Assembly (NCBI RefSeq): GCF_019968765.1
Contig: NZ_CP074149.1
Location: 3,100,001 to 3,164,000, forward strand
Length of the DNA: 64,000 nucleotides
Direction: 5' to 3'
From: Enterobacter sp. JBIWA008
GTDB lineage: Bacteria; Pseudomonadota; Gammaproteobacteria; Enterobacterales; Enterobacteriaceae
Shown here: piece after piece, positions 1-9,569 of the stretch
Layout: each line of letters begins with the position of its first letter
Numbering within the stretch: the first letter of the stretch is position 1
The notes under the pieces: model-generated
Database searches by the model: none
The model's input: the letters and a program-made list of their open reading frames with translations, nothing else
What the model was told of the DNA's origin: nothing
Position numbers and translations under genes: made by a program

Positions 1-1
1 A

Positions 2-136
2 TTCCATGAGCGTTTCGGTGCTGTTCGTCAAAAAGAAACTGAGGATGATGTTCTTTTCACCATTTCGAAAGATAGCATTCAGCACTCAATGAATAAATTC
101 AAAAAATATCTTCCTGAGCGCATTTTAATCAAATAA
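2..136 (+). CDS. C-terminal end of an unidentified protein (partial)
   Basis: Only the last 44 codons are present, open to the left edge of the window and ending with TAA at 134-136. The visible tail contains FHERFGAVR and ends in LPERILIK. The FxERFGA pattern resembles the C-terminal strand of GNAT-type acetyltransferases, but this is a weak resemblance on a very short piece and I do not assign a function. It is convergent with ugd and separated from it by a hairpin. In E. coli the gene next to ugd is wzzB, in the same orientation as ugd; this gene is on the opposite strand, so it is not wzzB. Confidence 0.6.
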   Translation, partial: FHERFGAVRQKETEDDVLFTISKDSIQHSMNKFKKYLPERILIK

Positions 137-168
137 GAAACGTTTAACTGCTCTAAGATTATAGATTA

Positions 169-199
169 AAAAGGACAGCCCATAACAGGCTGTCCTTTT
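169..199. terminator. Bidirectional intrinsic terminator between the left-edge gene and ugd
   Basis: Perfect 12-bp inverted repeat: left arm AAAAGGACAGCC at 169-180, 7-nt loop, right arm GGCTGTCCTTTT at 188-199. The A-run on the left and T-run on the right give a U-tract in both directions, as expected between convergent genes. Confidence 0.85.
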
Positions 200-215
200 A
201 AGCTAAATTTTTATC

Positions 216-1382
216 TTAATCACTACCAAACAGATCGCGGGTATAAACCTTATCCGCTACATCAGCCAGCTCTTCCGCCATGCGATTCGAGATGATCACG
301 TCCGCTTCTTGCTTGAACGCATCCAGATCGCGAATCACTCGGGAGTGGAAGAACTCATCTTCCTTCATTGCAGGTTCATAAATGATGACCTGCACGCCTT
401 TCGCCTTGATGCGCTTCATGATCCCCTGAATGGAAGAGGCGCGGAAGTTATCGGAGCCACTCTTCATGATCAGACGGTACACACCAACAACTTTCGGTTG
501 ACGCGCAAGGATGGAGTCGGAGATGAAATCTTTACGAGTACGGTTAGCGTCAACAATCGCCGAAATGAGGTTATTCGGTACAGCCTGATAGTTTGCCAGC
601 AGTTGCTTAGTGTCTTTTGGCAGGCAATAGCCGCCGTAGCCGAATGACGGGTTGTTGTAGTGGTTGCCAATGCGCGGGTCGAGACACACCCCTTCAATAA
701 TCTGGCGGGTATTCAGCCCAAGACTCTCTGCATAGCTGTCGAGCTCATTGAAATAAGCCACTCGCATTGCCAGATAGGTATTAGCGAAGAGCTTAATCGC
801 CTCAGCTTCGGTGGAGTCGGTGAACAGCACCTGAATATCTTTCTTCACTGCGCCTTCCTGAAGCAGCGCAGCAAAGCGTTCAGCGCGCTCTGAACGTTCG
901 CCAATGACGATACGCGAAGGATGCAAGTTATCGTAAAGCGCTCTCCCCTCACGCAGGAATTCAGGCGAGAAGAAGATATTATCAATACCGAACTTTTCTT
1001 TAATAGATTTGGTAAACCCAACAGGAATGGTCGATTTAATAACCATCACCGCATCAGGGTTGATCGCGATAACGTCTTTGATCACAGCTTCTACAGTTGA
1101 GGTGTTGAAGTAGTTAGTTTTAGGATCGTAGTCAGTAGGCGTCGCAATGATGACGTAATCCGCATTGCGGTATGCATCTTCTTTATCTGTCGTGGCGCGG
1201 AAATTCAGCGGTTTATTGCTGAGGTAGTCCTGGATTTCTTTATCCACAATCGGCGATTTTTTCTGATTGAGCATATCCACTTTGGCCTGCACGATATCCA
1301 GCGCAACCACTTCATGATTCTGAGCAATCAGAATGCCGTTAGAAAGACCGACATACCCTGTTCCGGAGATTGTTATTTTCAT
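216..1382 (-). CDS. ugd: UDP-glucose 6-dehydrogenase Ugd
   Basis: Oxidises UDP-glucose to UDP-glucuronate with two NAD+ in the cytoplasm. It supplies GlcA for colanic acid and, in this family of bacteria, for UDP-L-Ara4N lipid A modification. The 388-residue length equals E. coli Ugd. The N-terminal Rossmann motif [10 protein letters not shown] is at residues 7-16 and the catalytic cysteine is C253 in [10 protein letters not shown]. It lies downstream of gnd in the same orientation, the usual right border of enterobacterial O-antigen loci. The 226-base gap to gnd, with a terminator after gnd, suggests its own promoter. The start ATG at 1380-1382 places the Rossmann motif at the usual distance. 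Confidence 0.97.
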   Translation of the reverse strand: MKITISGTGYVGLSNGILIAQNHEVVALDIVQAKVDMLNQKKSPIVDKEIQDYLSNKPLNFRATTDKEDAYRNADYVIIATPTDYDPKTNYFNTSTVEAVIKDVIAINPDAVMVIKSTIPVGFTKSIKEKFGIDNIFFSPEFLREGRALYDNLHPSRIVIGERSERAERFAALLQEGAVKKDIQVLFTDSTEAEAIKLFANTYLAMRVAYFNELDSYAESLGLNTRQIIEGVCLDPRIGNHYNNPSFGYGGYCLPKDTKQLLANYQAVPNNLISAIVDANRTRKDFISDSILARQPKVVGVYRLIMKSGSDNFRASSIQGIMKRIKAKGVQVIIYEPAMKEDEFFHSRVIRDLDAFKQEADVIISNRMAEELADVADKVYTRDLFGSD

Positions 1383-1560
1383 TCGCTAATGACTTCTGTG
1401 AGTTAACTGTACTGATGGCCGCCTGACCATCGCGATAAACATAACTGTTGGGCTTTGTACCTCCTGGCAAACTGAACTGTCAAGGCAAACCAGGAGTAAT
1501 CACTACGAGCGGGGCGAGATTCAGACTACTTCGAATAACAGGCGACATTTTTTGCATAAA

Positions 1561-1587
1561 AAAACCCGGAGCCAGGCTCCGGGTTTT
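1561..1587 (-). terminator. Intrinsic terminator downstream of gnd
   Basis: Perfect 12-bp stem, arms AAAACCCGGAGC (1561-1572) and GCTCCGGGTTTT (1576-1587) with a 3-nt CAG loop. The run of A just to the left (about 1558-1564) reads as a U-tract for - strand transcription leaving gnd, whose stop codon is at 1609. The rest of the gnd-ugd gap holds a weak imperfect repeat (CTCCTGG near 1464, CCAGGAG near 1490) and presumably the ugd promoter. Confidence 0.88.
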
Positions 1588-1608
1588 GATTACAGCGAGT
1601 AAGTTAAC

Positions 1609-3015
1609 TCATTCCATCCATTCGGTATGGAATACGCCTTCTTTATCGGTGCGCTTGTAGGTATGCGCGCCGAAGTAGTCACGCTGGGCCTGAATCAGGT
1701 TAGCAGGCAGAACGGCCGCACGGTAGCTGTCGTAGTAGGCTACTGCAGCAGAGAAGGTTGGAACCGGAATACCGTTCTGAACAGCGTAGGCAACCACGTC
1801 ACGCAGCGCCTGCTGGTATTCGTCCGCAATCTTCTTGAAGTACGGTGCCAGCAGCAGGTTAGCGATACCGGCGTTTTCAGCATAGGCATCAGTGATTTTC
1901 TGCAGGAACTGCGCACGAATGATGCAACCCGCGCGGAAGATCTTCGCGATTTCACCGTAGTTAAGATCCCAGTTGTTCTCTTCTGACGCAGCACGCAGCT
2001 GAGAGAAGCCCTGCGCGTAAGAAACGATTTTGCCCAGGTACAGTGCACGACGAACTTTTTCAATGAATTCGGCTTTGTCACCAGCTGGTTTAGCCTGTGG
2101 GCCAGAAAGCACTTTAGACGCCGCGACGCGCTGCTCTTTAAGGGAAGAGATGTAACGCGCAAAGACGGATTCGGTGATCAGAGACAGCGGTTCGCCCAGA
2201 TCCAGAGAGCTCTGGCTGGTCCATTTACCGGTACCTTTGTTCGCTGCTTCATCCAGAATCACATCAACCAGGTATTTACCCTCTTCATCTTTTTTCGTGA
2301 AGATATCTTTGGTGATGTCAATCAGGTAACTGTTCAGCTCGCCTTTGTTCCACTCGGTAAAGGTTTCAGCCAGCTCTTCATTGGAGAGGTTCAGACCGCC
2401 TTTCAGCAGGGAATAAGCTTCAGCAATCAGCTGCATGTCGCCGTATTCGATACCGTTGTGAACCATTTTCACATAGTGACCTGCACCGTCGGCACCAATA
2501 TAGGTTACACAAGGCTCACCATCTTCAGCCACGGCTGCGATTTTGGTCAGGATAGGCGCAACCAGTTCGTATGCGTCTTTCTGGCCGCCAGGCATGATAG
2601 ATGGGCCTTTCAGGGCGCCCTCTTCACCACCTGAAACACCGGTACCGATGAAGTTGAAACCTTCAGCAGACAGCTCACGGTTACGACGAATGGTGTCCTG
2701 GAAGAAGGTGTTACCGCCATCAATAATGATGTCACCTTTTTCGAGGTAAGGCTTCAGTGAGTCGATAGCTGCATCGGTACCTGCGCCTGCTTTCACCATT
2801 AACAGGATACGACGAGGCGTTTCCAGAGACTCAACGAACTCTTTAACCGTATAGAAAGGAACCAGTTTCTTACCTGGGTTATCGGCAATCACTTCTTCGG
2901 TCTTATCACGGGAGCGGTTGAAAACGGAGACGGTATAACCACGGCTTTCGATGTTGAGCGCCAGGTTGCGCCCCATCACTGCCATACCGACAACGCCGAT
3001 CTGTTGCTTGGACAT
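1609..3015 (-). CDS. gnd: 6-phosphogluconate dehydrogenase, decarboxylating
   Basis: Pentose phosphate pathway enzyme converting 6-phosphogluconate and NADP+ to ribulose 5-phosphate, CO2 and NADPH. The 468 residues match the E. coli enzyme. The nucleotide-binding motif GVVGMAVMG is near residues 7-15. The catalytic Lys183 lies in [17 protein letters not shown], with Glu190 in the same motif. A strong ribosome binding site (CAGGAG) precedes the ATG. gnd is the classical border gene of enterobacterial O-antigen loci and often recombines together with them, so its own sequence may be mosaic. The 129-base gap upstream (3016-3144) separates it from the divergent fdtC remnant and should hold the gnd promoter. 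Confidence 0.97.
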   Translation of the reverse strand: MSKQQIGVVGMAVMGRNLALNIESRGYTVSVFNRSRDKTEEVIADNPGKKLVPFYTVKEFVESLETPRRILLMVKAGAGTDAAIDSLKPYLEKGDIIIDGGNTFFQDTIRRNRELSAEGFNFIGTGVSGGEEGALKGPSIMPGGQKDAYELVAPILTKIAAVAEDGEPCVTYIGADGAGHYVKMVHNGIEYGDMQLIAEAYSLLKGGLNLSNEELAETFTEWNKGELNSYLIDITKDIFTKKDEEGKYLVDVILDEAANKGTGKWTSQSSLDLGEPLSLITESVFARYISSLKEQRVAASKVLSGPQAKPAGDKAEFIEKVRRALYLGKIVSYAQGFSQLRAASEENNWDLNYGEIAKIFRAGCIIRAQFLQKITDAYAENAGIANLLLAPYFKKIADEYQQALRDVVAYAVQNGIPVPTFSAAVAYYDSYRAAVLPANLIQAQRDYFGAHTYKRTDKEGVFHTEWME

Positions 3016-3144
3016 TACATACTCCTGTCAGATAACATTATTTTTGAGCAAGCATAATGTGTAAATTCTATCTTAGATCGATTATAATAGAAAGCATTCA
3101 GCAGTATTATTTTAATAATTACACGTCAACTTTAAGGTTAATAA

Positions 3145-3600
3145 ATGAAAATATATAATCTAAGTGATGTTAAATCAACACAAATCGGTCAAAACACTAC
3201 CATATGGCAGTTTGCGGTAATTTTCTAAAATGCAAAAATTGGTAAAAACTGTAATATATGTGCTCATACTTTAATCGAGAATGATGTTATCATTGGTGAC
3301 AATGTAACTGTTAAATTAGGAGTTTATATTTGGGATGGCACAAGGATCGAAGATAATGTATTTATTGGACCCTGTGTGGCTTTTACAAATGATAAACTTC
3401 CAAGATTAAAGAAATATTGTATAGAGTACCCTCAAATCTGGATTAAAAAAGGGGCATCAATTGGTGCTAACTCAACCATATTACCAGGAGTAACTATAGG
3501 TGCTAGCAGCATGATAGGTGCAGGTACAGTAGTAACGAAAGATGATCCTGACAATGCAGTTGTAGTTGGTAATCCAGGAAAAATCGTGCGTTATCCTTAA
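3145..3600 (+). pseudogene. fdtC: FdtC-like left-handed beta-helix N-acetyltransferase, interrupted by an in-frame stop
   Basis: Read from ATG 3145 the frame gives MKIYNLSDVKSTQIGQNTTI and stops at TAA 3226-3228. The same frame then continues uninterrupted to TAA 3598-3600, with hexapeptide-repeat text before and after ([48 protein letters not shown]). Restoring one codon would give a 151-residue protein of normal size for dTDP-3-amino-3,6-dideoxyhexose N-acetyltransferases (FdtC/QdtC type). A nonsense mutation is therefore the only visible lesion. It is on the + strand, opposite to fdtA and fdtB, at the far end of the O-antigen cluster and divergent from gnd. A GTG at 3376 could start a 74-residue C-terminal piece, but that lacks most of the helix. 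A sequencing error or readthrough cannot be excluded. Confidence 0.8.
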
Positions 3601-3601
3601 A

Positions 3602-3641
3602 AGTAAATGGTTCAAAAATTTACAACTCTGAACCATTTACT
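3602..3641. terminator. Hairpin between the fdtC remnant and the last O-antigen glycosyltransferase
   Basis: Perfect 13-bp inverted repeat AGTAAATGGTTCA (3602-3614) and TGAACCATTTACT (3629-3641) with a 14-nt loop. It begins two bases after the fdtC-like stop codon and lies 3' of the O-antigen cluster on the other strand, so it probably terminates both converging transcripts. There is no clean U-run, so it may be inefficient or Rho-assisted. Confidence 0.5.
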
Positions 3642-3694
3642 CACAATACTGCTCTCTGAATATTTATTTCAGAAAAACTTATAATTGCATTTTA

Positions 3695-4591
3695 TTATTT
3701 TAATTTTCTTGAAAAATTTTTCCTGACACCGTCATAAACCCCCAGAGTTACATATTTAGTTAATCTTAATTTATCTTTCTTAAGCATTAACATAATAAAA
3801 TAGAAAGATATTAGTCTAAATATATTATATGAACTCCAACTAAATGGGAACTTTCTGTAGAAACTACAATAAACACCATTACGGAATACATAAAAATATC
3901 GGTATGTTGAATGTATTGGCACCTCCATAACATTCAATATTTTTTTACGATCATCACCGAGTTTGTGGATTAAATGAGCTTTAGTTACGCCAAATAATTT
4001 ATATCCCTTTTGTGATAACCGTAAACACCAATCAGTATCAACATATTCAAGGAAAAATCCCTCATGGTTTTCAGACTCAGAAGACCATATATCAACGCAA
4101 AAAAAAGTTCCCGATGAGATTAATTGTTGAGTTTCAATGTATTTCTCATTTTCGTCTGCGCTAACCACTATACGTTTAAACGTTGTGTAACGATAAAAGG
4201 GAAATTTTTTCCCTGATCTTTCATCAATAATTAGAGGCCCCAGTGCTCCAACTTTAATACCTTGCTGGGTAAGCTCTGAATAGGCATCTTTCAGACTTGA
4301 AATGAATTTAGGCTCTAAACGGCTATCTTGGTCAAAAAAACAAACAAATTTGCAATCATTTTTAATTGCTAATCGAGCACCTATATTTTGTGCTCTTCCG
4401 ATACCAGCATTTTCATTTAAGAATTCAAAATGCAACTTATCGGGTATATGCAGGCCGCTGAAATCAGTACTGGAGCCATTATCAACAATAATTATCTCAT
4501 CAACTTCTGAGGTCATCGAGTTAATTAAAATTTGGAGATCATTAATATTTGGGTTGTATGTAACCACCACTCCGCAGACTTTATTATCCAT
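3695..4591 (-). CDS. Family 2 glycosyltransferase, probable rhamnosyltransferase (last gene of the O-antigen cluster)
   Basis: A 298-residue GT-A fold enzyme. GVVVTYNP at the N-terminus, IIIVDNGSS near residue 35, a metal-binding FFDQDSRLEP (DxD-like, about residues 90-97) and a later FFLEYVDTDWCLR segment match the RfbF/WbbL-type dTDP-rhamnosyl:sugar transferases. It has no N-terminal signal and only a hydrophobic patch near the C-terminus, so it should act on the cytoplasmic membrane face. Its start overlaps the end of the upstream glycosyltransferase gene by 8 bases, indicating translational coupling. The complete rml set in this cluster supports rhamnose as donor, but donor and acceptor are inferred. 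Strongly AT-rich, unlike the flanking gnd. Confidence 0.82.
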   Translation of the reverse strand: MDNKVCGVVVTYNPNINDLQILINSMTSEVDEIIIVDNGSSTDFSGLHIPDKLHFEFLNENAGIGRAQNIGARLAIKNDCKFVCFFDQDSRLEPKFISSLKDAYSELTQQGIKVGALGPLIIDERSGKKFPFYRYTTFKRIVVSADENEKYIETQQLISSGTFFCVDIWSSESENHEGFFLEYVDTDWCLRLSQKGYKLFGVTKAHLIHKLGDDRKKILNVMEVPIHSTYRYFYVFRNGVYCSFYRKFPFSWSSYNIFRLISFYFIMLMLKKDKLRLTKYVTLGVYDGVRKNFSRKLK

Positions 4592-5486
4592 GAGAGAAAT
4601 ATACCTTCAATATAAATATAACTCGTAAAATCTTACGAACGATGCTCCCAAGCATCGAATAAAAAATAGATAGCTTTGATTCTGAAATAAGACTTAACCC
4701 ATAGCTTTTAAGATATAGTTTGTATATGCCTTGCCATTCAGAAGCATAGCTGTAATTTATTTTGCGAATTTCTAAATTCATATTCTCCCTAAAAGCTGTA
4801 CTTTTAGAAATATTTGAGGAATGCACTCTATACGCAGCTATTCTCTCTGAATCGAAGAGAACTTTAGCATGTCTAAATAATCTTAAATAAAAATCTCGGT
4901 CTTCAGCGATCAGTGATTCATTATAAAAGCCAATCTGATTATATACGTCTTTTTTTATTAGCAGACATGGACCAGGGATGCACCAATTAGTAATAACTTC
5001 TCCAGCCAAGAATTTAGAGCTACCAAGGGCTTTTGGACAGGCATGAAAATAATCTTCAAACCCGCTTTTTAGAACAATTTTGGATTTTTCATCAATGATC
5101 ATGACATCACTTATTATTGCATCATAATCAGACTCATTAAGTAAACGCACTTTATTGTTAATCACATCTGACAATGGAAAATCATCAGCGGCACAAAGGT
5201 AAATAATGGTATGAGTCGATAACTTAACTCCTTTATTTAAAGTTCGACATATACCAAGATTAGATTCATTTTTATAAAAACGAACATTTAGTTTTGTATC
5301 AATGTTTTTCTCAATCCAGGTCGATACCCGTTCTATAGATGTATCGCGTGAATAGTCATCAATAATAATCACTTCAACATCAAGATTATCAATTTTGTTT
5401 AATGCATTGAGGCACTCTTCAACATATAGTGCTTGATTATATAGTGGAACTATAACAGATAGAGAATTCATAGTTTTCTTATTCAT
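4584..5486 (-). CDS. Family 2 glycosyltransferase of the O-antigen cluster
   Basis: A 300-residue GT-A enzyme. SVIVPLYNQALYVEECL (N-terminal), EVIIIDDYSRDTS, YLCAADDFPLS (the DxD region, about residue 98) and IAEDRDFYLRLFRHAK (the ED acceptor motif) identify the family. The frame extends upstream to a TTG at 5492, but the ATG at 5484-5486 lies behind a GGTG sequence and gives the normal N-terminus, so I use that. It follows wzy by 9 bases and overlaps the next GT gene by 8 bases. Sugar specificity cannot be read from sequence; the donor is presumably one of the sugars made in this cluster. AT-rich. Confidence 0.8.
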   Translation of the reverse strand: MNKKTMNSLSVIVPLYNQALYVEECLNALNKIDNLDVEVIIIDDYSRDTSIERVSTWIEKNIDTKLNVRFYKNESNLGICRTLNKGVKLSTHTIIYLCAADDFPLSDVINNKVRLLNESDYDAIISDVMIIDEKSKIVLKSGFEDYFHACPKALGSSKFLAGEVITNWCIPGPCLLIKKDVYNQIGFYNESLIAEDRDFYLRLFRHAKVLFDSERIAAYRVHSSNISKSTAFRENMNLEIRKINYSYASEWQGIYKLYLKSYGLSLISESKLSIFYSMLGSIVRKILRVIFILKVYFSHG

Positions 5487-5495
5487 CACCAAATT

Positions 5496-6794
5496 TTATA
5501 TACCTTTCAATCGCCTATTATATATAGATTGATTAAGTAACGACACAATAAGCGGAAAAATAAACACGAACGTTGTTTTTAAATACAAACCCCATGTCAA
5601 AGTTGGATCGATAAATAAAAAACAAGAATAGGTACAAAAGATAATATAGAATACAACTCTTAATGAATAAGCTCTTGTTCGATTATTTACTAAAAATACA
5701 CCACGTCTTATTGCCAAATATATTAGCCCTAAAACAAACGAAAAAACACCACAAAAATATGGCCCAAACAAATACAACCCAAGAATGTTCTGTCTTGCAT
5801 TGGGACCAATTCCACTATCAATATTATAATAGTATTTTGAAATCTCGTATCCAAAAATGACTTTGTCTTTGACCGGATAACCAAGAATCATAGACAATTT
5901 ATTTATTGTACCGCCAAAAAAGTAATCCCAGACATATATATCCTTTGGTAACGAATCCATAAATGGTTTGCTATAACCCTGGTAAAAAACATCACCAAAT
6001 AAAACAAAACGCTCAAAAAAGGCCGAAACCACACTGCCGCTGGCTCCCCAAACACTGAAAATAACAACCATCAATCCCAGAATTATTAAAGGAGATATAT
6101 ATGATAGCATCTTTACAACTTTTGCTAATTCTCGTATTTGATATACTTCCTTAACTAAAAATAAGGATACAATCATAAAGAAGAAATCAGATTTCCCCCC
6201 TTTAACCAGCAAACATACAAAACAAAGTAATAATAGCACGTAGTCGACAAAACTTTTCCTACGATAAACATATCTCTTAATAGCTACCATAGCTGGGAAA
6301 CAAACCCAGTAGACATCGGTAAACCATGAAATAATTCCAGCTGATTCATTTGTATCCAATCTCGATAATTGATTTAAGATTGGAATACCTACAATAGCAA
6401 AATAATATATACTCGTTATGATGAGTAAAATAGTAGTTGTATAGTAAAAACTGGAGTAACCATAATTCCAACGTTTGTAGGCCAGAAAGCGTTCATGGGA
6501 ATCATCGTTTATCTTTACATAATTTTTCCGCATAAACAATAATGGTATTAAAAACATAACCTCAGTATATAAAAAAGAATAGAAATAAAACTCATCCAGC
6601 TCTGAGGTAAACTCTAACAATAAAACAACTGAACAGGAAAAAACCTGTGCAACAAAACCAATCATTAGAGGGTCTGCAACATGCCTAATTTTATTACCAA
6701 ACCATGCATAATAAATTATGAAAATCAGACCCAACAAAGACAAATATAATGTGAGGTTCGAGTATAATAGATCTAAAAACTGGCCATTGTCCAT
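5496..6794 (-). CDS. wzy: O-antigen polymerase Wzy (probable)
   Basis: A 432-residue, very hydrophobic protein with around ten or more predicted membrane segments (first near residues 15-30, last near 405-425) and a large polar loop around residues 280-340. This is the typical layout of Wzy, which joins lipid-linked O-units on the periplasmic face in the Wzx/Wzy-dependent pathway. Wzy proteins share little sequence, so the call rests on topology, size and position directly after wzx and before the glycosyltransferases. It starts 12 bases after the wzx stop. AT-rich with many rare codons, as is usual for horizontally acquired wzy genes. Confidence 0.78.
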   Translation of the reverse strand: MDNGQFLDLLYSNLTLYLSLLGLIFIIYYAWFGNKIRHVADPLMIGFVAQVFSCSVVLLLEFTSELDEFYFYSFLYTEVMFLIPLLFMRKNYVKINDDSHERFLAYKRWNYGYSSFYYTTTILLIITSIYYFAIVGIPILNQLSRLDTNESAGIISWFTDVYWVCFPAMVAIKRYVYRRKSFVDYVLLLLCFVCLLVKGGKSDFFFMIVSLFLVKEVYQIRELAKVVKMLSYISPLIILGLMVVIFSVWGASGSVVSAFFERFVLFGDVFYQGYSKPFMDSLPKDIYVWDYFFGGTINKLSMILGYPVKDKVIFGYEISKYYYNIDSGIGPNARQNILGLYLFGPYFCGVFSFVLGLIYLAIRRGVFLVNNRTRAYSLRVVFYIIFCTYSCFLFIDPTLTWGLYLKTTFVFIFPLIVSLLNQSIYNRRLKGI

Positions 6795-6806
6795 AAGTAG
6801 ATTTAC

Positions 6807-8057
6807 TCAGCTAGAAATTCTTTTTAAATTTGTCACAACAAAAATAAAATAGAGAGTATAGTTCAATAAGTAAGCAATATTGGCGCCCTGGATTCCAAAA
6901 TGCAGGATAAAATAATAACTCATCACAACCAACGTTGCAGAAAAAAACACCTCACTTGCAACAAACCATTTTGTTGCATTTCGAGCTATCATAGGAAATG
7001 CATAAAGCCAGCTTGCTATTTTAACAACATCCCCCATAAGTTGAATGCCAAATAAATCTCTTGCGTTCCTGAATTGCTCAGTGAATAAAACAGTTATGAC
7101 AACATCACGTAACAAATAAATTGTAATGGCCATAATTATTACAATCGGTATTATTATTTTGGCTGTGTTCCAAATCTCATGTTTAATCGAATAATAATCA
7201 CTTATTTTAGATAATCTTGGGAGATAATAAGCACTAAGCGCCATGGTACATACCCCCAAGTACACTTCTGATATTTTCCACACGGATTGCCACATCCCAG
7301 CAGCGGCCCATCCTTCATTAGCTACCAGCAAGTTTCTAATAAGCATCAATGCCACTGGCATGGCGATAGCAGTGATGATTGCCATCACAATATATCCCCA
7401 TGTGTCAGCCAATGCTTTTTTATCAATATTACCAAACCATAGGCTGAATTTAAACCATGGCTGCTTAATGCTCATAACAATCAGAGAAATGCCTATCAAC
7501 GCCGATTGCAAAGCTGCGGCTATAAGAGCACCATCAATATTCCATCTAATGATTAGCGCTGTCATAACTGCACCAGAAACAGAAACAGAGACTATTCCAA
7601 AAAAGACATAGAGTTTATAATTCTGCAGTCCATTTATGACAGAATTGACTAAGGTCCCAGTAGCAGTGAAGGGCAAAACGAATACTGCCAAATAAATAAC
7701 CCATTGATATTCAGCCCCACCAAATAACCATTGTGATAGATAGTGGTCTAAAAACAATCCAATTGGCAGTAAAATGATATATAATGCTAACATCCAAAAT
7801 AAAGCAGCTCGCCACCATGGGCTACATGCTTCGTAGCCATCTTCATGGTGCTCAGCGGTATAACGTATCACGCTATTTGAAACAGGTGCGTTAATAACAC
7901 CATTAAATGCATTTACCAGACTTTGTATTTGGCCTAAAAGGGCCATACCTGATGGCCCAGTGTAGATCGCGACTATTTTAGCAATTATAAAACCAATTAA
8001 CATTTTTAATAATGTCAATGATCCTGTCATTGCCGTAACCTTTAACAACTTTTTCAT
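6807..8057 (-). CDS. wzx: O-antigen flippase Wzx (WzxE-like polysaccharide transporter)
   Basis: A 416-residue integral membrane protein with about twelve hydrophobic segments. The N-terminus contains [21 protein letters not shown], like the WzxE/lipid III flippase branch of the polysaccharide transporter family. It should flip the undecaprenyl-PP-linked O-unit to the periplasm. WzxE itself flips enterobacterial common antigen, whose unit contains the amino sugar Fuc4NAc. Relatives in O-antigen loci often accompany 3-amino-3,6-dideoxyhexose genes, which fits fdtA-fdtB immediately upstream. The ATG overlaps the fdtB stop by 4 bases (ATGA). Confidence 0.88.
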   Translation of the reverse strand: MKKLLKVTAMTGSLTLLKMLIGFIIAKIVAIYTGPSGMALLGQIQSLVNAFNGVINAPVSNSVIRYTAEHHEDGYEACSPWWRAALFWMLALYIILLPIGLFLDHYLSQWLFGGAEYQWVIYLAVFVLPFTATGTLVNSVINGLQNYKLYVFFGIVSVSVSGAVMTALIIRWNIDGALIAAALQSALIGISLIVMSIKQPWFKFSLWFGNIDKKALADTWGYIVMAIITAIAMPVALMLIRNLLVANEGWAAAGMWQSVWKISEVYLGVCTMALSAYYLPRLSKISDYYSIKHEIWNTAKIIIPIVIIMAITIYLLRDVVITVLFTEQFRNARDLFGIQLMGDVVKIASWLYAFPMIARNATKWFVASEVFFSATLVVMSYYFILHFGIQGANIAYLLNYTLYFIFVVTNLKRISS

Positions 8058-9157
8058 ACAGTAAATTCATTTAAAGCATCGATAACTTTTTCCACCTCAA
8101 GGTTTGACATTGTGGGATCAAGAGGTATAGATAATACAGTATTATGAATTTTTTCCGTCACAGGCAAACTCATACCATTTAGTTCCTCATATGCTTTTTG
8201 CTTATGAGGTGGTATTGGATAGTGAATTAAGGATTGAATATTATTTTTTGTCAGCCATGCCTGTAACTGTTCCCTGTATTCGCACTTCACAACAAATAGA
8301 TGCCAAACATGTGCAGAGTCAAAGGTTACTGTCGGCACTGTGATCAAACTATTAGAAATCCCTTCGATATAAATTTTTGCAATCTCTTGCCTGCGAATAG
8401 TTTCTTGAGGAAGATATTTTAGTTTAACAGATAGCATTGCAGCCTGAATCTCGTCAAGGCGACTATTAACTCCAGGATAAATGTTCTCGTATTTTTTCTG
8501 AGAACCATAATTTCTTAAAGCATGGAGTATATCTGCTAATTCATCATCATCGGTAGTGATTGCACCCGCATCGCCCAGAGCACCCAGATTTTTTCCTGGA
8601 TAGAAACTAAACCCTGACGCTATACCCCAACTCCCAGATTTTTTACCATTAATATTTGCCCCATGAGATTGCGCACTATCTTCGATGACGAGTAGATCAA
8701 ATTCTTTTGCAATCTCCATGATTTCAGGCATTGGAGACAATTGTCCATACAAATGCACTGGCAATATCGCTTTTGTCTTCTCCGTGATGGCGGAGCGAAC
8801 ATTCTGAGGTGAGAGATTGAATGTATCCGCATTGGGCTCGACAAGTACAGGTTTAAGATTGTTCGCAGTGATCGCCAGAACCGATGCTATATAGGTGTTA
8901 GCCTGAACGATAACTTCATCACCATCTTTTAGCTTTCCTAATTCTTTTAGGGCTCTAAAAATGAGAATGAGTGCATCTAAACCATTAGCTACACCAATTG
9001 TATGTTTAACATTGCAGAAGCATGAGAAATCCTTCTCAAATTTTTGTAATTCCTCACCCATAATATACCAGCCAGAATCAATCACCTTAGCGCAGGCATT
9101 TTTAAGTTCTTCATTGTATCTGGCATTTACTTCTTTTAAATTCAGAAAATTAATCAT
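8054..9157 (-). CDS. fdtB: dTDP-3-keto-6-deoxyhexose aminotransferase, FdtB/QdtB type (DegT/DnrJ/EryC1/StrS family)
   Basis: A PLP-dependent sugar aminotransferase of 367 residues that converts a dTDP-3-keto-6-deoxyhexose to the 3-amino sugar with glutamate as donor. The N-terminus [17 protein letters not shown] is typical of the FdtB group. [10 protein letters not shown] holds the cofactor-stacking region and the PLP lysine is in [16 protein letters not shown]. It begins 16 bases after fdtA and overlaps wzx by 4 bases. It uses the product of the FdtA isomerase. Its expected acetyltransferase partner, FdtC, is broken at 3145-3600. Confidence 0.9.
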   Translation of the reverse strand: MINFLNLKEVNARYNEELKNACAKVIDSGWYIMGEELQKFEKDFSCFCNVKHTIGVANGLDALILIFRALKELGKLKDGDEVIVQANTYIASVLAITANNLKPVLVEPNADTFNLSPQNVRSAITEKTKAILPVHLYGQLSPMPEIMEIAKEFDLLVIEDSAQSHGANINGKKSGSWGIASGFSFYPGKNLGALGDAGAITTDDDELADILHALRNYGSQKKYENIYPGVNSRLDEIQAAMLSVKLKYLPQETIRRQEIAKIYIEGISNSLITVPTVTFDSAHVWHLFVVKCEYREQLQAWLTKNNIQSLIHYPIPPHKQKAYEELNGMSLPVTEKIHNTVLSIPLDPTMSNLEVEKVIDALNEFTV

Positions 9158-9173
9158 AATAAACCTGTAATAT

Positions 9174-9569
9174 TTATCTTGCTTGCTTTAAAAAATCGTC
9201 ATAATCACGAATATAGTCATTTTCGTCATAATGACAGTCAGCTAATACCATCAGAACGCAATCGCTCGAAAAATCATACATCTCACGCCAAATACATGAC
9301 TCAATGAGAAGCCCCTGCGCTGGATTGTCCAAAACAACCTCTATCCTCTCAGTCCCATCATCCAACAGAAAACGACAAGAACCTTTTACGGCGATTGCAA
9401 CCTGTTTTAATTTTTTATGCGCATGGAAACCTCTACGAACACCTTCTTTAGTATCAAAGATATAGTAAACTCTTTTAATACTAAAAGGGATATTATTCTC
9501 TTCTTCTAAGGCGACCAATGAACCACGATCATCACCATGCTTTTGAAGTGGGATAAAATTGATTTTCAT
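9174..9569 (-). CDS. fdtA: dTDP-4-keto-6-deoxyglucose 3,4-ketoisomerase, FdtA/QdtA cupin
   Basis: A 131-residue cupin that isomerises the RmlB product dTDP-4-keto-6-deoxyglucose to a 3-keto sugar, the first committed step to dTDP-Fuc3N or dTDP-Qui3N. The catalytic histidine pair is His49 and His51 in RRGFHAHKK, preceded by the conserved [11 protein letters not shown]. Arg15 in [10 protein letters not shown] is of FdtA (galacto) type, whereas Arg95 in CIWREMYDF differs from the WHEM I recall for FdtA, so the C4 stereochemistry of the product is uncertain. The ATG overlaps the rmlC stop by one base (TAATG). Together with fdtB it forms a coupled amino-sugar module. Confidence 0.9.
   Translation of the reverse strand: MKINFIPLQKHGDDRGSLVALEEENNIPFSIKRVYYIFDTKEGVRRGFHAHKKLKQVAIAVKGSCRFLLDDGTERIEVVLDNPAQGLLIESCIWREMYDFSSDCVLMVLADCHYDENDYIRDYDDFLKQAR

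Noticed and set aside
3376..3600. A separate 74-residue acetyltransferase starting at GTG 3376
   Set aside because: It is only the C-terminal half of the interrupted fdtC-like frame and would lack most of the beta-helix, so I treat the whole as a pseudogene.
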